From the NCBI GenBank assembly GCA_965116965.1, contig OZ220743.1, positions 1,612,001 through 1,676,000 of the forward strand: a stretch of 64,000 nucleotides of DNA. Direction: 5' to 3'. The DNA comes from Aldehydirespirator sp965116965. GTDB lineage: Bacteria > Actinomycetota > Acidimicrobiia > Acidimicrobiales > Aldehydirespiratoraceae. Below the pieces are notes generated by a model that ran no database searches, was not told where the DNA came from, and saw only the letters and a list, made by a program, of their open reading frames with translations. This document shows, in pieces, positions 50,466-58,297 of this stretch; the stretch's first letter is position 1; the number at the start of each line of letters is the position of its first letter. Both the position numbers and the translations under genes were made by a program.

Positions 50466-50485
50466 GGCTAGGTGGGCGTTAGCGT
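50466..50485. promoter_or_regulatory. overlapping divergent -10 boxes
   Basis: TAGCGT (50480-50485, plus strand) is seven bases before the MFS ATG, and TAGCCT (50471-50466, minus strand) is nine bases before the helicase ATG. Both fall in a 37-base gap, so two back-to-back leaderless-type promoters share the region and cannot both be occupied at once. Confidence 0.45.
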
Positions 50486-50492
50486 TCCGCGG

Positions 50493-51776
50493 ATGCCTAG
50501 CCGGGAGCCGAGCGGACGGAGCAGCCCTCAGGAGCGGACCGGCCCGCCGGGGCGAATCGAGCCGCGGCTCTGGGCGCTCTTCGGGGCGACCTTCTTCTCG
50601 ATGGCGTTGACCATGGGGCAGATCACGTTCCTGGGCAAGCAGGTCTTCGACATGACCGGCGAGGCGATCTTCCTGGGGCTGCTGGGGTTGGCCGAGTTCG
50701 TGCCCGCCTTCCTGCTGGCGCCGATCACCGGCCTGGTCGCGGACCGCTTCGAGCGCCGACTGGTGTTCGCCTGTGGTCTCAGCGGCGAGGCCGTCGCCTC
50801 GCTCGGCCTGTTCTTCTATGTCGCGTCGGATCCCACATCGGTGCTTCCGATCTACGGTCTGGTCGTAGCGTTCGGCACCGCCCGGGCCTTCCTCATGGCG
50901 GTGAGCCGGGCCATGCCGGTGGACCTGGCGCCTGAGGGGGCCCGCGAGCGGATGGTGGCGTTGAACGTCGCTGGTTGGCAGGGGGGCTTCATCGTCGGCC
51001 CGGTGGTGTTCGGACTCGCCTTCGACGTCGATCCGGCCCTGCCGTACCTGCTGGCCGCCGGGTGCGCGGCAGCCGGGATCAGCCTGCTCATGATCGTGCC
51101 GCCGAGCGACGTGCGGCGGGCTGCGCTCGCGGCCGGCGCCGGAGCGCGGGCCGCGATCTCGCAGGCCCTCGAGGGTCTGCGGTACGTCCGGCGCAACCGG
51201 GTGGTGCTCGGGGCGATCTCCCTCGATCTGTTCGCGGTGTTCCTGGGCGGCGTGCAGTTGCTGCTGCCCGCCATCGCCGACGAGCGCCTGGGAGTGGGCG
51301 CGGTACGTCTCGGTTGGCTGGCGTCGGCGGTCGGCATCGGGGCCGCGGTGGTGATGCTGACCTTGTCGGTGCGGCCGCTCCAGCGGCGAGTGGGCCCGTC
51401 GTTGCTGGGCTCGGTGGCCCTGTTCGGCGTGGGGACGATCGTTCTCGGCCTGACCCGCTCCTATGTCGTCGCCTTCGTGGCGTTGCTGGTGTTGGGCGGG
51501 GCGGACGCGGTGAGCATCTTCGTGCGCGGCACGATGGTCCCGCTGGCCACGCCGGAGGAGATGCGGGGACGGGTCCTGGCCGTGGAGTACGTCTTCATCG
51601 GCGGCTCGAACGAGCTGGGCGGGTTCAGGTCGGGCGTGACCGCGGCGCTGCTCGGTGTGGCCGGTGCAGTGGTGTTCGGCGGCGCGGGCACCCTGGCGGT
51701 GGTCGCCGTCTGGTGGCTGGTGTTCCCGGAGTTGCGCCGGATCGACCGCTTCATGGAAGTAAGCCCCGACCCCTAG
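50493..51776 (+). CDS. MFS transporter (EntS-like MFS_3)
   Basis: This 427-residue protein has a hydrophilic N-terminus of 27 residues and 12 predicted membrane spans. The loop 2-3 motif is GLVADRFERRLVFACGLSGE, and SRAMPVDLAPEGARERMVAL is between spans 4 and 5. The central cytoplasmic loop (ISQALEGLRYVRRNRVVLG) and the second-half PLATPEEMRGRVLAVEYVFI are typical of EntS-type exporters. ATG 50493 is chosen because TAGCGT lies seven bases before it. The substrate is unknown. Confidence 0.85.
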   Translation: MPSREPSGRSSPQERTGPPGRIEPRLWALFGATFFSMALTMGQITFLGKQVFDMTGEAIFLGLLGLAEFVPAFLLAPITGLVADRFERRLVFACGLSGEAVASLGLFFYVASDPTSVLPIYGLVVAFGTARAFLMAVSRAMPVDLAPEGARERMVALNVAGWQGGFIVGPVVFGLAFDVDPALPYLLAAGCAAAGISLLMIVPPSDVRRAALAAGAGARAAISQALEGLRYVRRNRVVLGAISLDLFAVFLGGVQLLLPAIADERLGVGAVRLGWLASAVGIGAAVVMLTLSVRPLQRRVGPSLLGSVALFGVGTIVLGLTRSYVVAFVALLVLGGADAVSIFVRGTMVPLATPEEMRGRVLAVEYVFIGGSNELGGFRSGVTAALLGVAGAVVFGGAGTLAVVAVWWLVFPELRRIDRFMEVSPDP

Positions 51777-51833
51777 CCGCAGGCCGCCACCCGTAGTCGG
51801 GCGGTCGGACGCGCCATGGCCGATACTGGGTGC

Positions 51834-52208
51834 GTGGCGACGGTGCGAGGACTGGACCACATCGTGTTGAACGTGGCCGACGCCGAGCGTTCCATGCGCT
51901 GGTACCGGGACCGGCTGGGCCTGGAGCCGGTCCGCTACGAGGAGTGGAGGGCGGGCGAGGCGCCGTTCGTGTCGGTCCGCGTCGACGAGGGCACCATCAT
52001 CGACCTGGTGGAGGCTGAGCGCAGCGGCGAGAACCTGGCCCACTTCGCGCTGTGGGTCACAGGCGACGTGGAGTCGATCACGGCCCATCCCGACGTGGAG
52101 GTGGTGCAGCGGTCCCCGCGGGTGTACGGGGCCCAGGGCTGGGGTTCGGCGGTCTATGTGCGCGACCCTGACGGCAACGAGGTCGAACTGCGCAGCTACC
52201 CCGCTTGA
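51834..52208 (+). CDS. VOC-family (glyoxalase/dioxygenase fold) protein
   Basis: This 124-residue single VOC domain begins RGLDHIVLNVADAERSMRWY with metal-ligand His in DHIVLNV. Then come LVEAERSGENLAHFALWVTG (second His) and DPDGNEVELRSY (Glu). GTG 51834 is preferred, with GATACT six bases upstream; ATG 51816 is an alternative. Function could be dioxygenase-, isomerase- or resistance-type and is not determined by sequence. Confidence 0.75.
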   Translation: MATVRGLDHIVLNVADAERSMRWYRDRLGLEPVRYEEWRAGEAPFVSVRVDEGTIIDLVEAERSGENLAHFALWVTGDVESITAHPDVEVVQRSPRVYGAQGWGSAVYVRDPDGNEVELRSYPA

Positions 52209-52241
52209 GCGAAGCTGTGCTCGCCTGTTGGCCGGAGCGGG

Positions 52242-52664
52242 TCAGCGGTGGACTGTGAACGCTTGGCGCAGGCCCGGGCCGTAGCGGTAGACGGCGAAGT
52301 CGACGTCGAAAGCGACGGCCTCCTCGATGCTGTGGCGTTCCATCACGGCCCAACTGGTCCGGTCGACCATCGAGAAGTCCTGGTCGCGGTAGACCTCCCC
52401 GATCCTGAGGGCGGTGGAGATGTCCTGCGGCGTTGCCGTGAGCAGTTCGGCGAGCCGGTGGTCGACGATGGCGGCCACCAGCGCGTCGGCCGCGGCCCGG
52501 TCCCGCCGGCTGCGGGCCACCATCCATGTCTCGACCAGGACATGGTCGGTGGTGGCCAACCGTCCCGAGTGCTCTTCGAGCACCTGCACGGCCCGCGGGT
52601 GGGAGACGTCGTCGGTCGCGGCCAGCGCGTACCACGCGCTGGTGTCCACGAAGACTCGGATCAC
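52242..52664 (-). CDS. vapC: VapC-family PIN-domain toxin
   Basis: This 140-residue PIN domain has the first catalytic Asp in VFVDTSAWYAL (Asp7), a second acidic residue in HVLVETWMVARSR (Glu, about 45), and the later cluster DFSMVDRTSWAVMER and AFDVDFAVYRYG. It is an RNase toxin of a VapBC module. Its start overlaps the antitoxin stop by four bases. All expected acidic residues are present, so it should be active. Confidence 0.9.
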   Translation of the reverse strand: MIRVFVDTSAWYALAATDDVSHPRAVQVLEEHSGRLATTDHVLVETWMVARSRRDRAAADALVAAIVDHRLAELLTATPQDISTALRIGEVYRDQDFSMVDRTSWAVMERHSIEEAVAFDVDFAVYRYGPGLRQAFTVHR

Positions 52665-52942
52665 TCGATACCTGTCCGGGCCGGCTGCTCGCGGTCGAAG
52701 GCTTCGTCGAAGGCCTGCCGGACCATCCGGTGCTTGTCGCGGGCGATGTCGGTCGCCCCAGAGCCGGATCCGAGTAGGCCGACGAGCGGCGTGAGGTCGC
52801 AGTGCCGGGCCTGGGCCGCGGCGTCGTCGGCGCGGATCAGGTCCCGGATGTAGGCGGAAACGCTCACGCCGCGCTCGCTGGCCCGGCGTTTCGCGACGGC
52901 CTTCAGAGAGGCGTCCAATACGACATTCGTGGGCGTGGCCAT
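52661..52942 (-). CDS. vapB: VapB-like ribbon-helix-helix antitoxin
   Basis: This 93-residue protein has an N-terminal ribbon-helix-helix motif (TNVVLDASLKAVAKRRASER, then GVSVSAYIRDLI) that binds DNA, and an acidic C-terminus that would wrap the PIN toxin. ATG 52942 is chosen because TACGGT lies six bases upstream; an earlier ATG would add eight residues. It overlaps vapC by four bases, forming a typical VapBC operon. Confidence 0.85.
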   Translation of the reverse strand: MATPTNVVLDASLKAVAKRRASERGVSVSAYIRDLIRADDAAAQARHCDLTPLVGLLGSGSGATDIARDKHRMVRQAFDEAFDREQPARTGIE

Positions 52943-52998
52943 ATCCTCACCGTAGACGGGTTGCACATAATGCGCAACCTATATTGCGCGCTCTGGGC

Positions 52999-53829
52999 TC
53001 AGGCGAGGCCGGCGAAGTCGACCTGGTTGGTGGTGAACCAGGCCATGAAGCCGTGGTCGGCCACGAGGTTGTGGCCGTTCATGGCTGCGCTGGCGTCGGA
53101 TCCGAGCATCACCAGGGTGCGGGCGATGTCGGTGGGGGTGAGGATCCCGGCTGACTGGTCCACCATCCAGTCGATGACCTTCTCGGTCATGTGGCGGCGG
53201 AAGTCGTGCAGCAGGGGAGTGTCGATCACGCCCGGGCACACGCTGTTGGTGCGCACCCCGTAGTCGAGGTAGCTGCGGCGCGAGCCGTGCATGGTCCAGA
53301 CCTGCGCCACCTCCTTGGAGAACTCGTAGGGCGCGGGGTCGATCAGCTCGCCGTGCTCCGCGATCCAGGCCAGGGCGTCGTCCCAGCCGTCGATGGCGAT
53401 CAGCTCCAGGATCTCGGCCAGGTGCTGGGGCCAGCGCTGCCCGGCCACCGACGCGGTGTTGACGATGGCTCCGCCCCGCGTCATGGTGGGCAGCAGCCCC
53501 TCGCTGAGCCGGCGCAGCCCCAGGTAGTTGACCCGCAGCACGAAGTCCGACGAGTGCACCCCGGCCACGCCCGCATTGTTGAACAGCACGTCGGTTCCCG
53601 GGCCGATGGCCTCGCAGGCCGCGTCGATCGAGTCGGGGTCGCTCAGGTCCGCGGCCACGTAGGCGGTAGCCGGGCCGGTGGGTTCGTTGCGGTCGAGCAC
53701 GGTGAGGTCGGTGCAGCCCGCCTCGGCCAGCAACTCCGCCGCAGTCGCGCCGACGCCGCTGGCCCCGCCGGTGAGCACGACCTTCTTTCCTGCGTAGCTG
53801 AACAGGCTCAATGGCGCTGCTTCAGGCAT
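52999..53829 (-). CDS. SDR-family protein with its own ribosome-binding site, 3' part of a read-through frame
   Basis: From ATG 53829 (AGGAG six bases upstream) this is a complete 276-residue SDR: KKVVLTGGASGVGATAAELL (about residues 15-34), VLDRNEPTGPATAYVAADLS, LFNNAGVAGVHSSD, INTASVAGQR-like VNTASVAGQRWPQ, the catalytic YEFSKEVAQVW and a C-terminal NGHNLVADHGFMAWF. It resembles the SDR at 44810-45607 in lacking a classic second half. The frame is open on the upstream side into the lipoprotein gene, with no stop between, so the same codons could also be translated as the end of that protein. Confidence 0.8.
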   Translation of the reverse strand: MPEAAPLSLFSYAGKKVVLTGGASGVGATAAELLAEAGCTDLTVLDRNEPTGPATAYVAADLSDPDSIDAACEAIGPGTDVLFNNAGVAGVHSSDFVLRVNYLGLRRLSEGLLPTMTRGGAIVNTASVAGQRWPQHLAEILELIAIDGWDDALAWIAEHGELIDPAPYEFSKEVAQVWTMHGSRRSYLDYGVRTNSVCPGVIDTPLLHDFRRHMTEKVIDWMVDQSAGILTPTDIARTLVMLGSDASAAMNGHNLVADHGFMAWFTTNQVDFAGLA

Positions 53830-56439
53830 GACAAACTCCTGACAGAAGGACTCGGTGTGAGACGAGTGTAGGCAGTCTTCGAGCAGCCTATCCTTGGATC
53901 GAACCGGCAGCCTTCCGGGGCGCCAATCGAAGAACCCGGTATGGGCGTAGATCTCGACTTCTTGAGTCTCAAGGTCGACCAAGACGGCGCGATACGGAAA
54001 TTCGCCCGGCAGTGTCGTCGAATAGTCTTCTTGGGTCCGAGTATTGATGACCAAGACAGATCCCCATGCCTCGATGGCGTAAATCCAAGTGTGCTCCTCT
54101 GGCAGTACTAGTGGCAGCATGATCTGGCTTGATACGGAGTCAGGATCTGGAAAGAATACGACGAAGACCTTCTTCCATTCATCTGGATCGGTCACATAAC
54201 TCACAAATGCATCTGCGTCCTGACTGTTGGCATCGTCACAACCCAGAATGGACTCGCCTTCTACGAAGCCTGCCAGCCAGGAAACGTCACCACAGATCAC
54301 TGCACCTGATCTCAAGTCATAGTTCACAAGTCCTTCCTGCGCATCAGTGCCAAATCCTCCGCGGAGTTCAGTGCCTACAATCCGGCCACCGAATGCCCAC
54401 TCATGGCCTCCCACTCTGACGAGGTTTACAGAAACTCGGGTCTCAAGATCTATCCTGTAAAGCGTCTCAGTTTCGGTGGGATAAAGATACTCTGCATCGT
54501 CGGGCAACGGAGGCCAATAGTCTACGGTGTAGACAGCTTCCGTGGAGTCACCAAAGTGGACCAGGCCGAGGAGGCGGAGTCCGATACAGGTTTCCCAGTC
54601 ACCGGTGCACTCCACTAGCGTCTCTGGATCAAGTCTTGGATCCTTCAAGTAGTTTATGCTGGAGCTATAGCTGTACTCTGGATCGTAGGACTCGGATTCG
54701 ACCCGGTAGACGATTCCTCCGGCACCGTCAGGAAACACAGCCACTGCCGGCTCATTGAAGAGCCATTCCTTGTCGAAGGATCCCTCACCGTCGAAGGTCC
54801 AGGCTTGATCCTTGCCGTGTAAGAGCACTTCAACATCGTCGAATTGCCTGAGCAGGCGAGGCGCTGCCGGGATGTCGTCGGTGTCCGAAACCGCGGTCTC
54901 TGGAACGACTATGGCCGGGATGCCTTGCCACACTAGGGGCGTGGCGGTTTCTGTCGCCGGTACAGCTCCAGTCCGCGGGACTAGGCGCACGATGCCAGCA
55001 TGGGGATAGAGCTCTACTTCACCCGTCGAGAGGTCCGTCAACACTGAATGGTAAGATTGATCACGACTAGCGTCTGCGTCGTTGCATGCGCCTGTGTTGA
55101 TGACGGCTACCGTCTGCCAGACTTCTGTATTCCTTATGCAGCCGAAACGTGATGCCATCCGAATAGGCACGCTATGGATATTGTGATCAGCTTTCCGATC
55201 TCTCAGCGCAAGGACATGGAGAGTCGCCCCGCCATACTCAGATACTGATTGATCGGTGACGCCGTAGTGTACGACAACCATGTCATCCCCGAGGGCAGCA
55301 ACGTTTCTTGGACATTCCCGGTTGTTGCCTGACTCCGTAAGTTGCCACTCTGCGCAACTAGCACCACCAAGACCAGAGTTCAGATCGATACTTGTCCAAC
55401 CGCCGCCACCGTCTGTCCCAAACGCTCCGAAGAGTTCATGGCCCGAGATGGACGTATTCCCGAACCACCACTCGTAGCCCCCTACTTCCCCGAGGCTGAC
55501 GACCTTACGAGTAGCTAACGACATCCGGTGCAGAGTCTCTCTGATGTCGGGATTGCCTTCCCATCCCTCGGGTGTGTGATTTGTCGTTACCGTGTAGATC
55601 ACTTCGGTGGACTCGCCCAAGACCGCTACGCCGATCAGCCTTACTGGCGCCACCGGACAAGAGTCTGGGCATGCGATCAGGATCTCCGGGTCCGATTCCG
55701 GCTTGGCCCGATGGAATATGCCGTAGTCGCTGTGGACGATCCCCCCGGCGCCGTCGGGGAACACGGCCCGCGGCTCATCTTGAAATGACCATTCGTGCGC
55801 GACGGAGCCGTCGGTGCTGAAGGTCCAAGCACGATCGCGGTCGTGCAGGAGTACTTCCACATCGTCGAACCCACTCAGCAGGCGTGGTGCCGTGAGGGCT
55901 TCGTTCGTTCCGCTCGCGGCCAACCCGGAGATGTCCACGACGGGGATGCCTTGCCACGTCAGCGGTGTCTCAGAATCGGGTTCGGGCGCCGGTTCGGGTT
56001 CGGGCGCCGGTTCGGGTTCGGGCGCCGGTTCGGGTTCGGGCGCCGGTTCGGGTTCGGGCATCGGCTCTTCAGTCGGAGCAGTGTCGGGCGCTGGCTCGCC
56101 GCCATCGCCCGGCGGCTCGTCACCCTCGCTGCTCGATGGCTGTGCGGCGGGGTCTGCGGCTGGCGGCTCGTCTGGGGGTGGATCATCGGGTGTCTCCGGC
56201 TGCTCCGTCGGAGCCGAGGTAGTCGATGGCGGGGCTGCCGAGGTGGTGGCCGCAGGGGCAGCGGCCGTCACTGTCGTCGGCGTCTCTGCCGCCGGGGGTG
56301 AAGCCGGCACGGTGGGCTCTGGGCTGGCGCTGCCGTCAGCGTCCGTTGCACAACCGGCGGCGATCAGTGTCGCGCAGAGGTACCCGAACCACAGAGCGTT
56401 CCACCACGGATGCCGTGGGGGAACGACCGTAGGACCCAC
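52999..56439 (-). CDS. duplicated-domain lipoprotein reading through in frame into an SDR
   Basis: The open frame encodes a lipoprotein (LWFGYLCATLIAAGCATDAD, Cys near residue 30), a Pro/Thr/Glu-rich stalk with a PEPEPA repeat, and two related domains of about 330 residues. Domain 1 begins PLTWQGIPVVDISG and domain 2 PLVWQGIPAIVVPE; both contain APRLL, FDDVEVLLH, AWTF and VFPDGAGGIV. The frame then continues, with no stop, through LLEDCLHSSHTESFCQEFV into an SDR at 53829. An exported lipoprotein fused to an NAD-dependent enzyme makes no obvious sense, so the lipoprotein gene has probably lost its 3' end. GTG 56439 is preferred (AGGGGC upstream); an in-frame start at 56478 exists. The region 53850-55750 is clearly poorer in GC than its neighbours, suggesting transfer. 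The lipoprotein's function is unknown. Confidence 0.7.
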   Translation of the reverse strand: MGPTVVPPRHPWWNALWFGYLCATLIAAGCATDADGSASPEPTVPASPPAAETPTTVTAAAPAATTSAAPPSTTSAPTEQPETPDDPPPDEPPAADPAAQPSSSEGDEPPGDGGEPAPDTAPTEEPMPEPEPAPEPEPAPEPEPAPEPEPAPEPDSETPLTWQGIPVVDISGLAASGTNEALTAPRLLSGFDDVEVLLHDRDRAWTFSTDGSVAHEWSFQDEPRAVFPDGAGGIVHSDYGIFHRAKPESDPEILIACPDSCPVAPVRLIGVAVLGESTEVIYTVTTNHTPEGWEGNPDIRETLHRMSLATRKVVSLGEVGGYEWWFGNTSISGHELFGAFGTDGGGGWTSIDLNSGLGGASCAEWQLTESGNNRECPRNVAALGDDMVVVHYGVTDQSVSEYGGATLHVLALRDRKADHNIHSVPIRMASRFGCIRNTEVWQTVAVINTGACNDADASRDQSYHSVLTDLSTGEVELYPHAGIVRLVPRTGAVPATETATPLVWQGIPAIVVPETAVSDTDDIPAAPRLLRQFDDVEVLLHGKDQAWTFDGEGSFDKEWLFNEPAVAVFPDGAGGIVYRVESESYDPEYSYSSSINYLKDPRLDPETLVECTGDWETCIGLRLLGLVHFGDSTEAVYTVDYWPPLPDDAEYLYPTETETLYRIDLETRVSVNLVRVGGHEWAFGGRIVGTELRGGFGTDAQEGLVNYDLRSGAVICGDVSWLAGFVEGESILGCDDANSQDADAFVSYVTDPDEWKKVFVVFFPDPDSVSSQIMLPLVLPEEHTWIYAIEAWGSVLVINTRTQEDYSTTLPGEFPYRAVLVDLETQEVEIYAHTGFFDWRPGRLPVRSKDRLLEDCLHSSHTESFCQEFVMPEAAPLSLFSYAGKKVVLTGGASGVGATAAELLAEAGCTDLTVLDRNEPTGPATAYVAADLSDPDSIDAACEAIGPGTDVLFNNAGVAGVHSSDFVLRVNYLGLRRLSEGLLPTMTRGGAIVNTASVAGQRWPQHLAEILELIAIDGWDDALAWIAEHGELIDPAPYEFSKEVAQVWTMHGSRRSYLDYGVRTNSVCPGVIDTPLLHDFRRHMTEKVIDWMVDQSAGILTPTDIARTLVMLGSDASAAMNGHNLVADHGFMAWFTTNQVDFAGLA
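55977..56061 (+). repeat. 18-base tandem repeat encoding the PEPEPA stalk
   Basis: About 4.5 copies of TTCGGGTTCGGGCGCCGG in a row. On the coding (minus) strand they encode Pro-Glu-Pro-Glu-Pro-Ala repeats that form the extended stalk of the lipoprotein. Copies are almost identical, so the number may vary between strains by slippage. Confidence 0.85.
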
Positions 56440-56485
56440 GCTAATGCCCCTGCCTCTTGCGCTGCAGGGCCTGAACACGGTCCGG

Positions 56486-57700
56486 TCAGGCCGGGGTGAA
56501 GGCTAGGTGGGCTTCGAGCAGGCCGTGGACGAACGCGTTGGGCATCTCCACCTGGGGCTCGCCCTCGATGCGCTCGATGCGGGCGACCCGCTCCAGTAGC
56601 CGCTCGAAGAAGATCTGAATCTCGAGGCGGGCCAGCGCCGCGCCTAGGCAGAAGTGGGTGCCGAAGCCGAAGGCGATGTGGTGGTTGGGACTGCGGGTCA
56701 CGTCGTAGGTCTCGGGATCGCGGAAATGGGCCGGATCCCGGTTGGCCGACGGGTACATCATCACCAGCTGCTGGCCTCTGCGGACCGGCTGGCCCGCCAG
56801 CTCGGTGTCGGCGGTGGCCGTGCGGCACATGTTGTGGATGGGGGTGACCCAGCGGATGAACTCCTCCACCGCGGTCTCGATGTCGGCGCCGGCCTTCAGT
56901 GCGGCCCAGGCGTCGGGCCGGTCGGCCAGGTCCAGCAGCGTGCGGGCGATCACGGTGCGGGTGGTCTCCGCGCCGCCGTCGAGCAGCAGCAGCGAGTCCG
57001 ACACGATCTGGTCCAGCCCGAAGGGTGAGCCGCCCACCATCCCGCCGCAGTCGGACTCGACCTCGATCCAGCGCGACATCAGGTCGTCGGCCGGACATCC
57101 CTGCTTGTCGGTGTACAGCTCGGTGGCGGCCACCGCGAACTCCAGCACCGCCTCGACGCCCTCCTGGCTGCGGTACCGCGGACCTCCGCCGGTGGCGATC
57201 GAGGCCTCCGACCAGTGCTTGAGCTTCGGCCACATGTTGGCGTCGAAGCCCAGCACCAAGCCGATCATCTTGGCCGGCAGCGGCGCGGCCAGCTCGTTCA
57301 CGATCTCGGCGGTGCCCCGCTCGATCACCGGATCCAGCAACCCGTCGACGGTGGCGGTGATGTGGCCGCGCCACCGCTGCACGGCCCGGGGAGTGAACCG
57401 GCGAGAAACCAGCGAGCGGCGGGCCTGGTGCAGAGGGTCGTCGGTACCGATGATCGACTGGTCGGCGGGGAGGTTGGGCCGGTAGCCGCCCTTATGGCGG
57501 TCGGAGCTGATGAACAGCTGCTTGTCGGTCTCCACCGCGACGATGTCGTCGTAGCGGGTGAGCACCCACAGCTCGTTGATGCCGTCCCAGTGGCACGGCG
57601 AGTTCTCCCGCAGCCAGGCGTAACGGGAGTAGGGGTCGTTCACATAGAAGTCGCCGTCGAGGATGTCGAGGGGCCGGGGATCGACGGGCGTGATGGCCAT
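56486..57700 (-). CDS. cytochrome P450 (steroid-type, CYP142/CYP124-like)
   Basis: This 404-residue P450 has I-helix LLLLDGGAETTRTVIART (about residues 237-254), ExxR in VEEFIRW, and the heme-binding loop FGFGTHFCLGAALARLE (about 340-356, Cys near 347). The N-terminal DILDGDFYVNDPYSRYAWLR, the segment RWVTPIHNMCRTATADTELAG and the C-terminal MPNAFVHGL resemble mycobacterial CYP142, which oxidises the cholesterol side-chain end. This suits the ipdAB and ipdF-like genes in the window. The substrate is inferred. TAGGAT lies nine bases before the ATG. Confidence 0.85.
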   Translation of the reverse strand: MAITPVDPRPLDILDGDFYVNDPYSRYAWLRENSPCHWDGINELWVLTRYDDIVAVETDKQLFISSDRHKGGYRPNLPADQSIIGTDDPLHQARRSLVSRRFTPRAVQRWRGHITATVDGLLDPVIERGTAEIVNELAAPLPAKMIGLVLGFDANMWPKLKHWSEASIATGGGPRYRSQEGVEAVLEFAVAATELYTDKQGCPADDLMSRWIEVESDCGGMVGGSPFGLDQIVSDSLLLLDGGAETTRTVIARTLLDLADRPDAWAALKAGADIETAVEEFIRWVTPIHNMCRTATADTELAGQPVRRGQQLVMMYPSANRDPAHFRDPETYDVTRSPNHHIAFGFGTHFCLGAALARLEIQIFFERLLERVARIERIEGEPQVEMPNAFVHGLLEAHLAFTPA

Positions 57701-57729
57701 GGCCGGGTCATCCTAGGCGGGGACTGCCT

Positions 57730-57819
57730 AGAGGCCGAGCGGTCAGGCGACCGAATCCGGCGCATCCGGGCGAGGCCGTGGCCCGAGCGGCCCGTGAGCG
57801 CAGCGAACAGGAGCGGGAG
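57730..57819 (+). repeat. dispersed repeat (AGAGGCCGAGCGG family)
   Basis: It runs from AGAGGCCGAGCGGTCAGG through GCGAGGCCGTGGCCCGAG to GCAGCGAACAGGAGCGGGA. It fills the gap between the P450 start and the end of the DUF2007-like gene. It is one of the best-conserved copies. Confidence 0.85.
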
Positions 57820-57865
57820 ACACAACGCCGTACCGCGAGGCGGCGTCACCTACCCGCGCGCATTC

Positions 57866-58261
57866 TCACGGGAACAGGCTCCGGAGGCTCGTCCACAGCA
57901 ACAGCAGGCCCGCGATGGCCATCGGGCCGGGGATGGCGATGACCAGCGTCCAGGTCAGGTACCGCACCCAGGCGGGCCGGTCGGCGAACCGTCTCTGGTG
58001 GAAGGCTGCGTCGAGGCGCTCGGCCTCGAGATCGGGTCGCTCCAGTCCGAGCAGCTCGGCGGCCGGGTCGGCGACCTCGGTGCGCACGACCAGCACGGCG
58101 AGGCGCTCGGTCACGTGGTGGGGGGCGACCTCGGTGGCGGGGTCCACCAGCACTGTGGCCTCGTAGCCGGCCTCCTTGAGCCGGGCTGCAGCCACGTTGG
58201 CCTCCCAGCGGCTGGGGTACTCGGCGATGGGCACCATGCCCGGCAGCGGTTTCACCCCCAT
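57866..58261 (-). CDS. DUF2007-like protein with C-terminal membrane anchor
   Basis: This 131-residue protein has an N-terminal alpha/beta domain: AEYPSRWEANVAAARLKEAG (about residues 13-32), YEATVLVDPATEV and LAVLVVRTEVADPAAELL. This is the pattern of DUF2007-type putative signal-transducing domains. A C-terminal span WVRYLTWTLVIAIPGPMAIA follows. It is divergent from the ABC exporter genes by 36 bases. Function is unknown. Confidence 0.6.
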   Translation of the reverse strand: MGVKPLPGMVPIAEYPSRWEANVAAARLKEAGYEATVLVDPATEVAPHHVTERLAVLVVRTEVADPAAELLGLERPDLEAERLDAAFHQRRFADRPAWVRYLTWTLVIAIPGPMAIAGLLLLWTSLRSLFP

Positions 58262-58297
58262 ATCGTGCCCGCTCCAGCCGCGGATAGCGTGCCGCGG

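Noticed and set aside
49398..52088. 896-codon open frame on the minus strand
   Set aside because: It overlaps the helicase, MFS and VOC genes in antisense or shifted frames and its composition is Arg/Pro/His-rich, typical of a GC-rich shadow frame.
55977..56061. Non-coding minisatellite
   Set aside because: The 18-base units are in frame with the lipoprotein gene and encode its Pro/Glu stalk.
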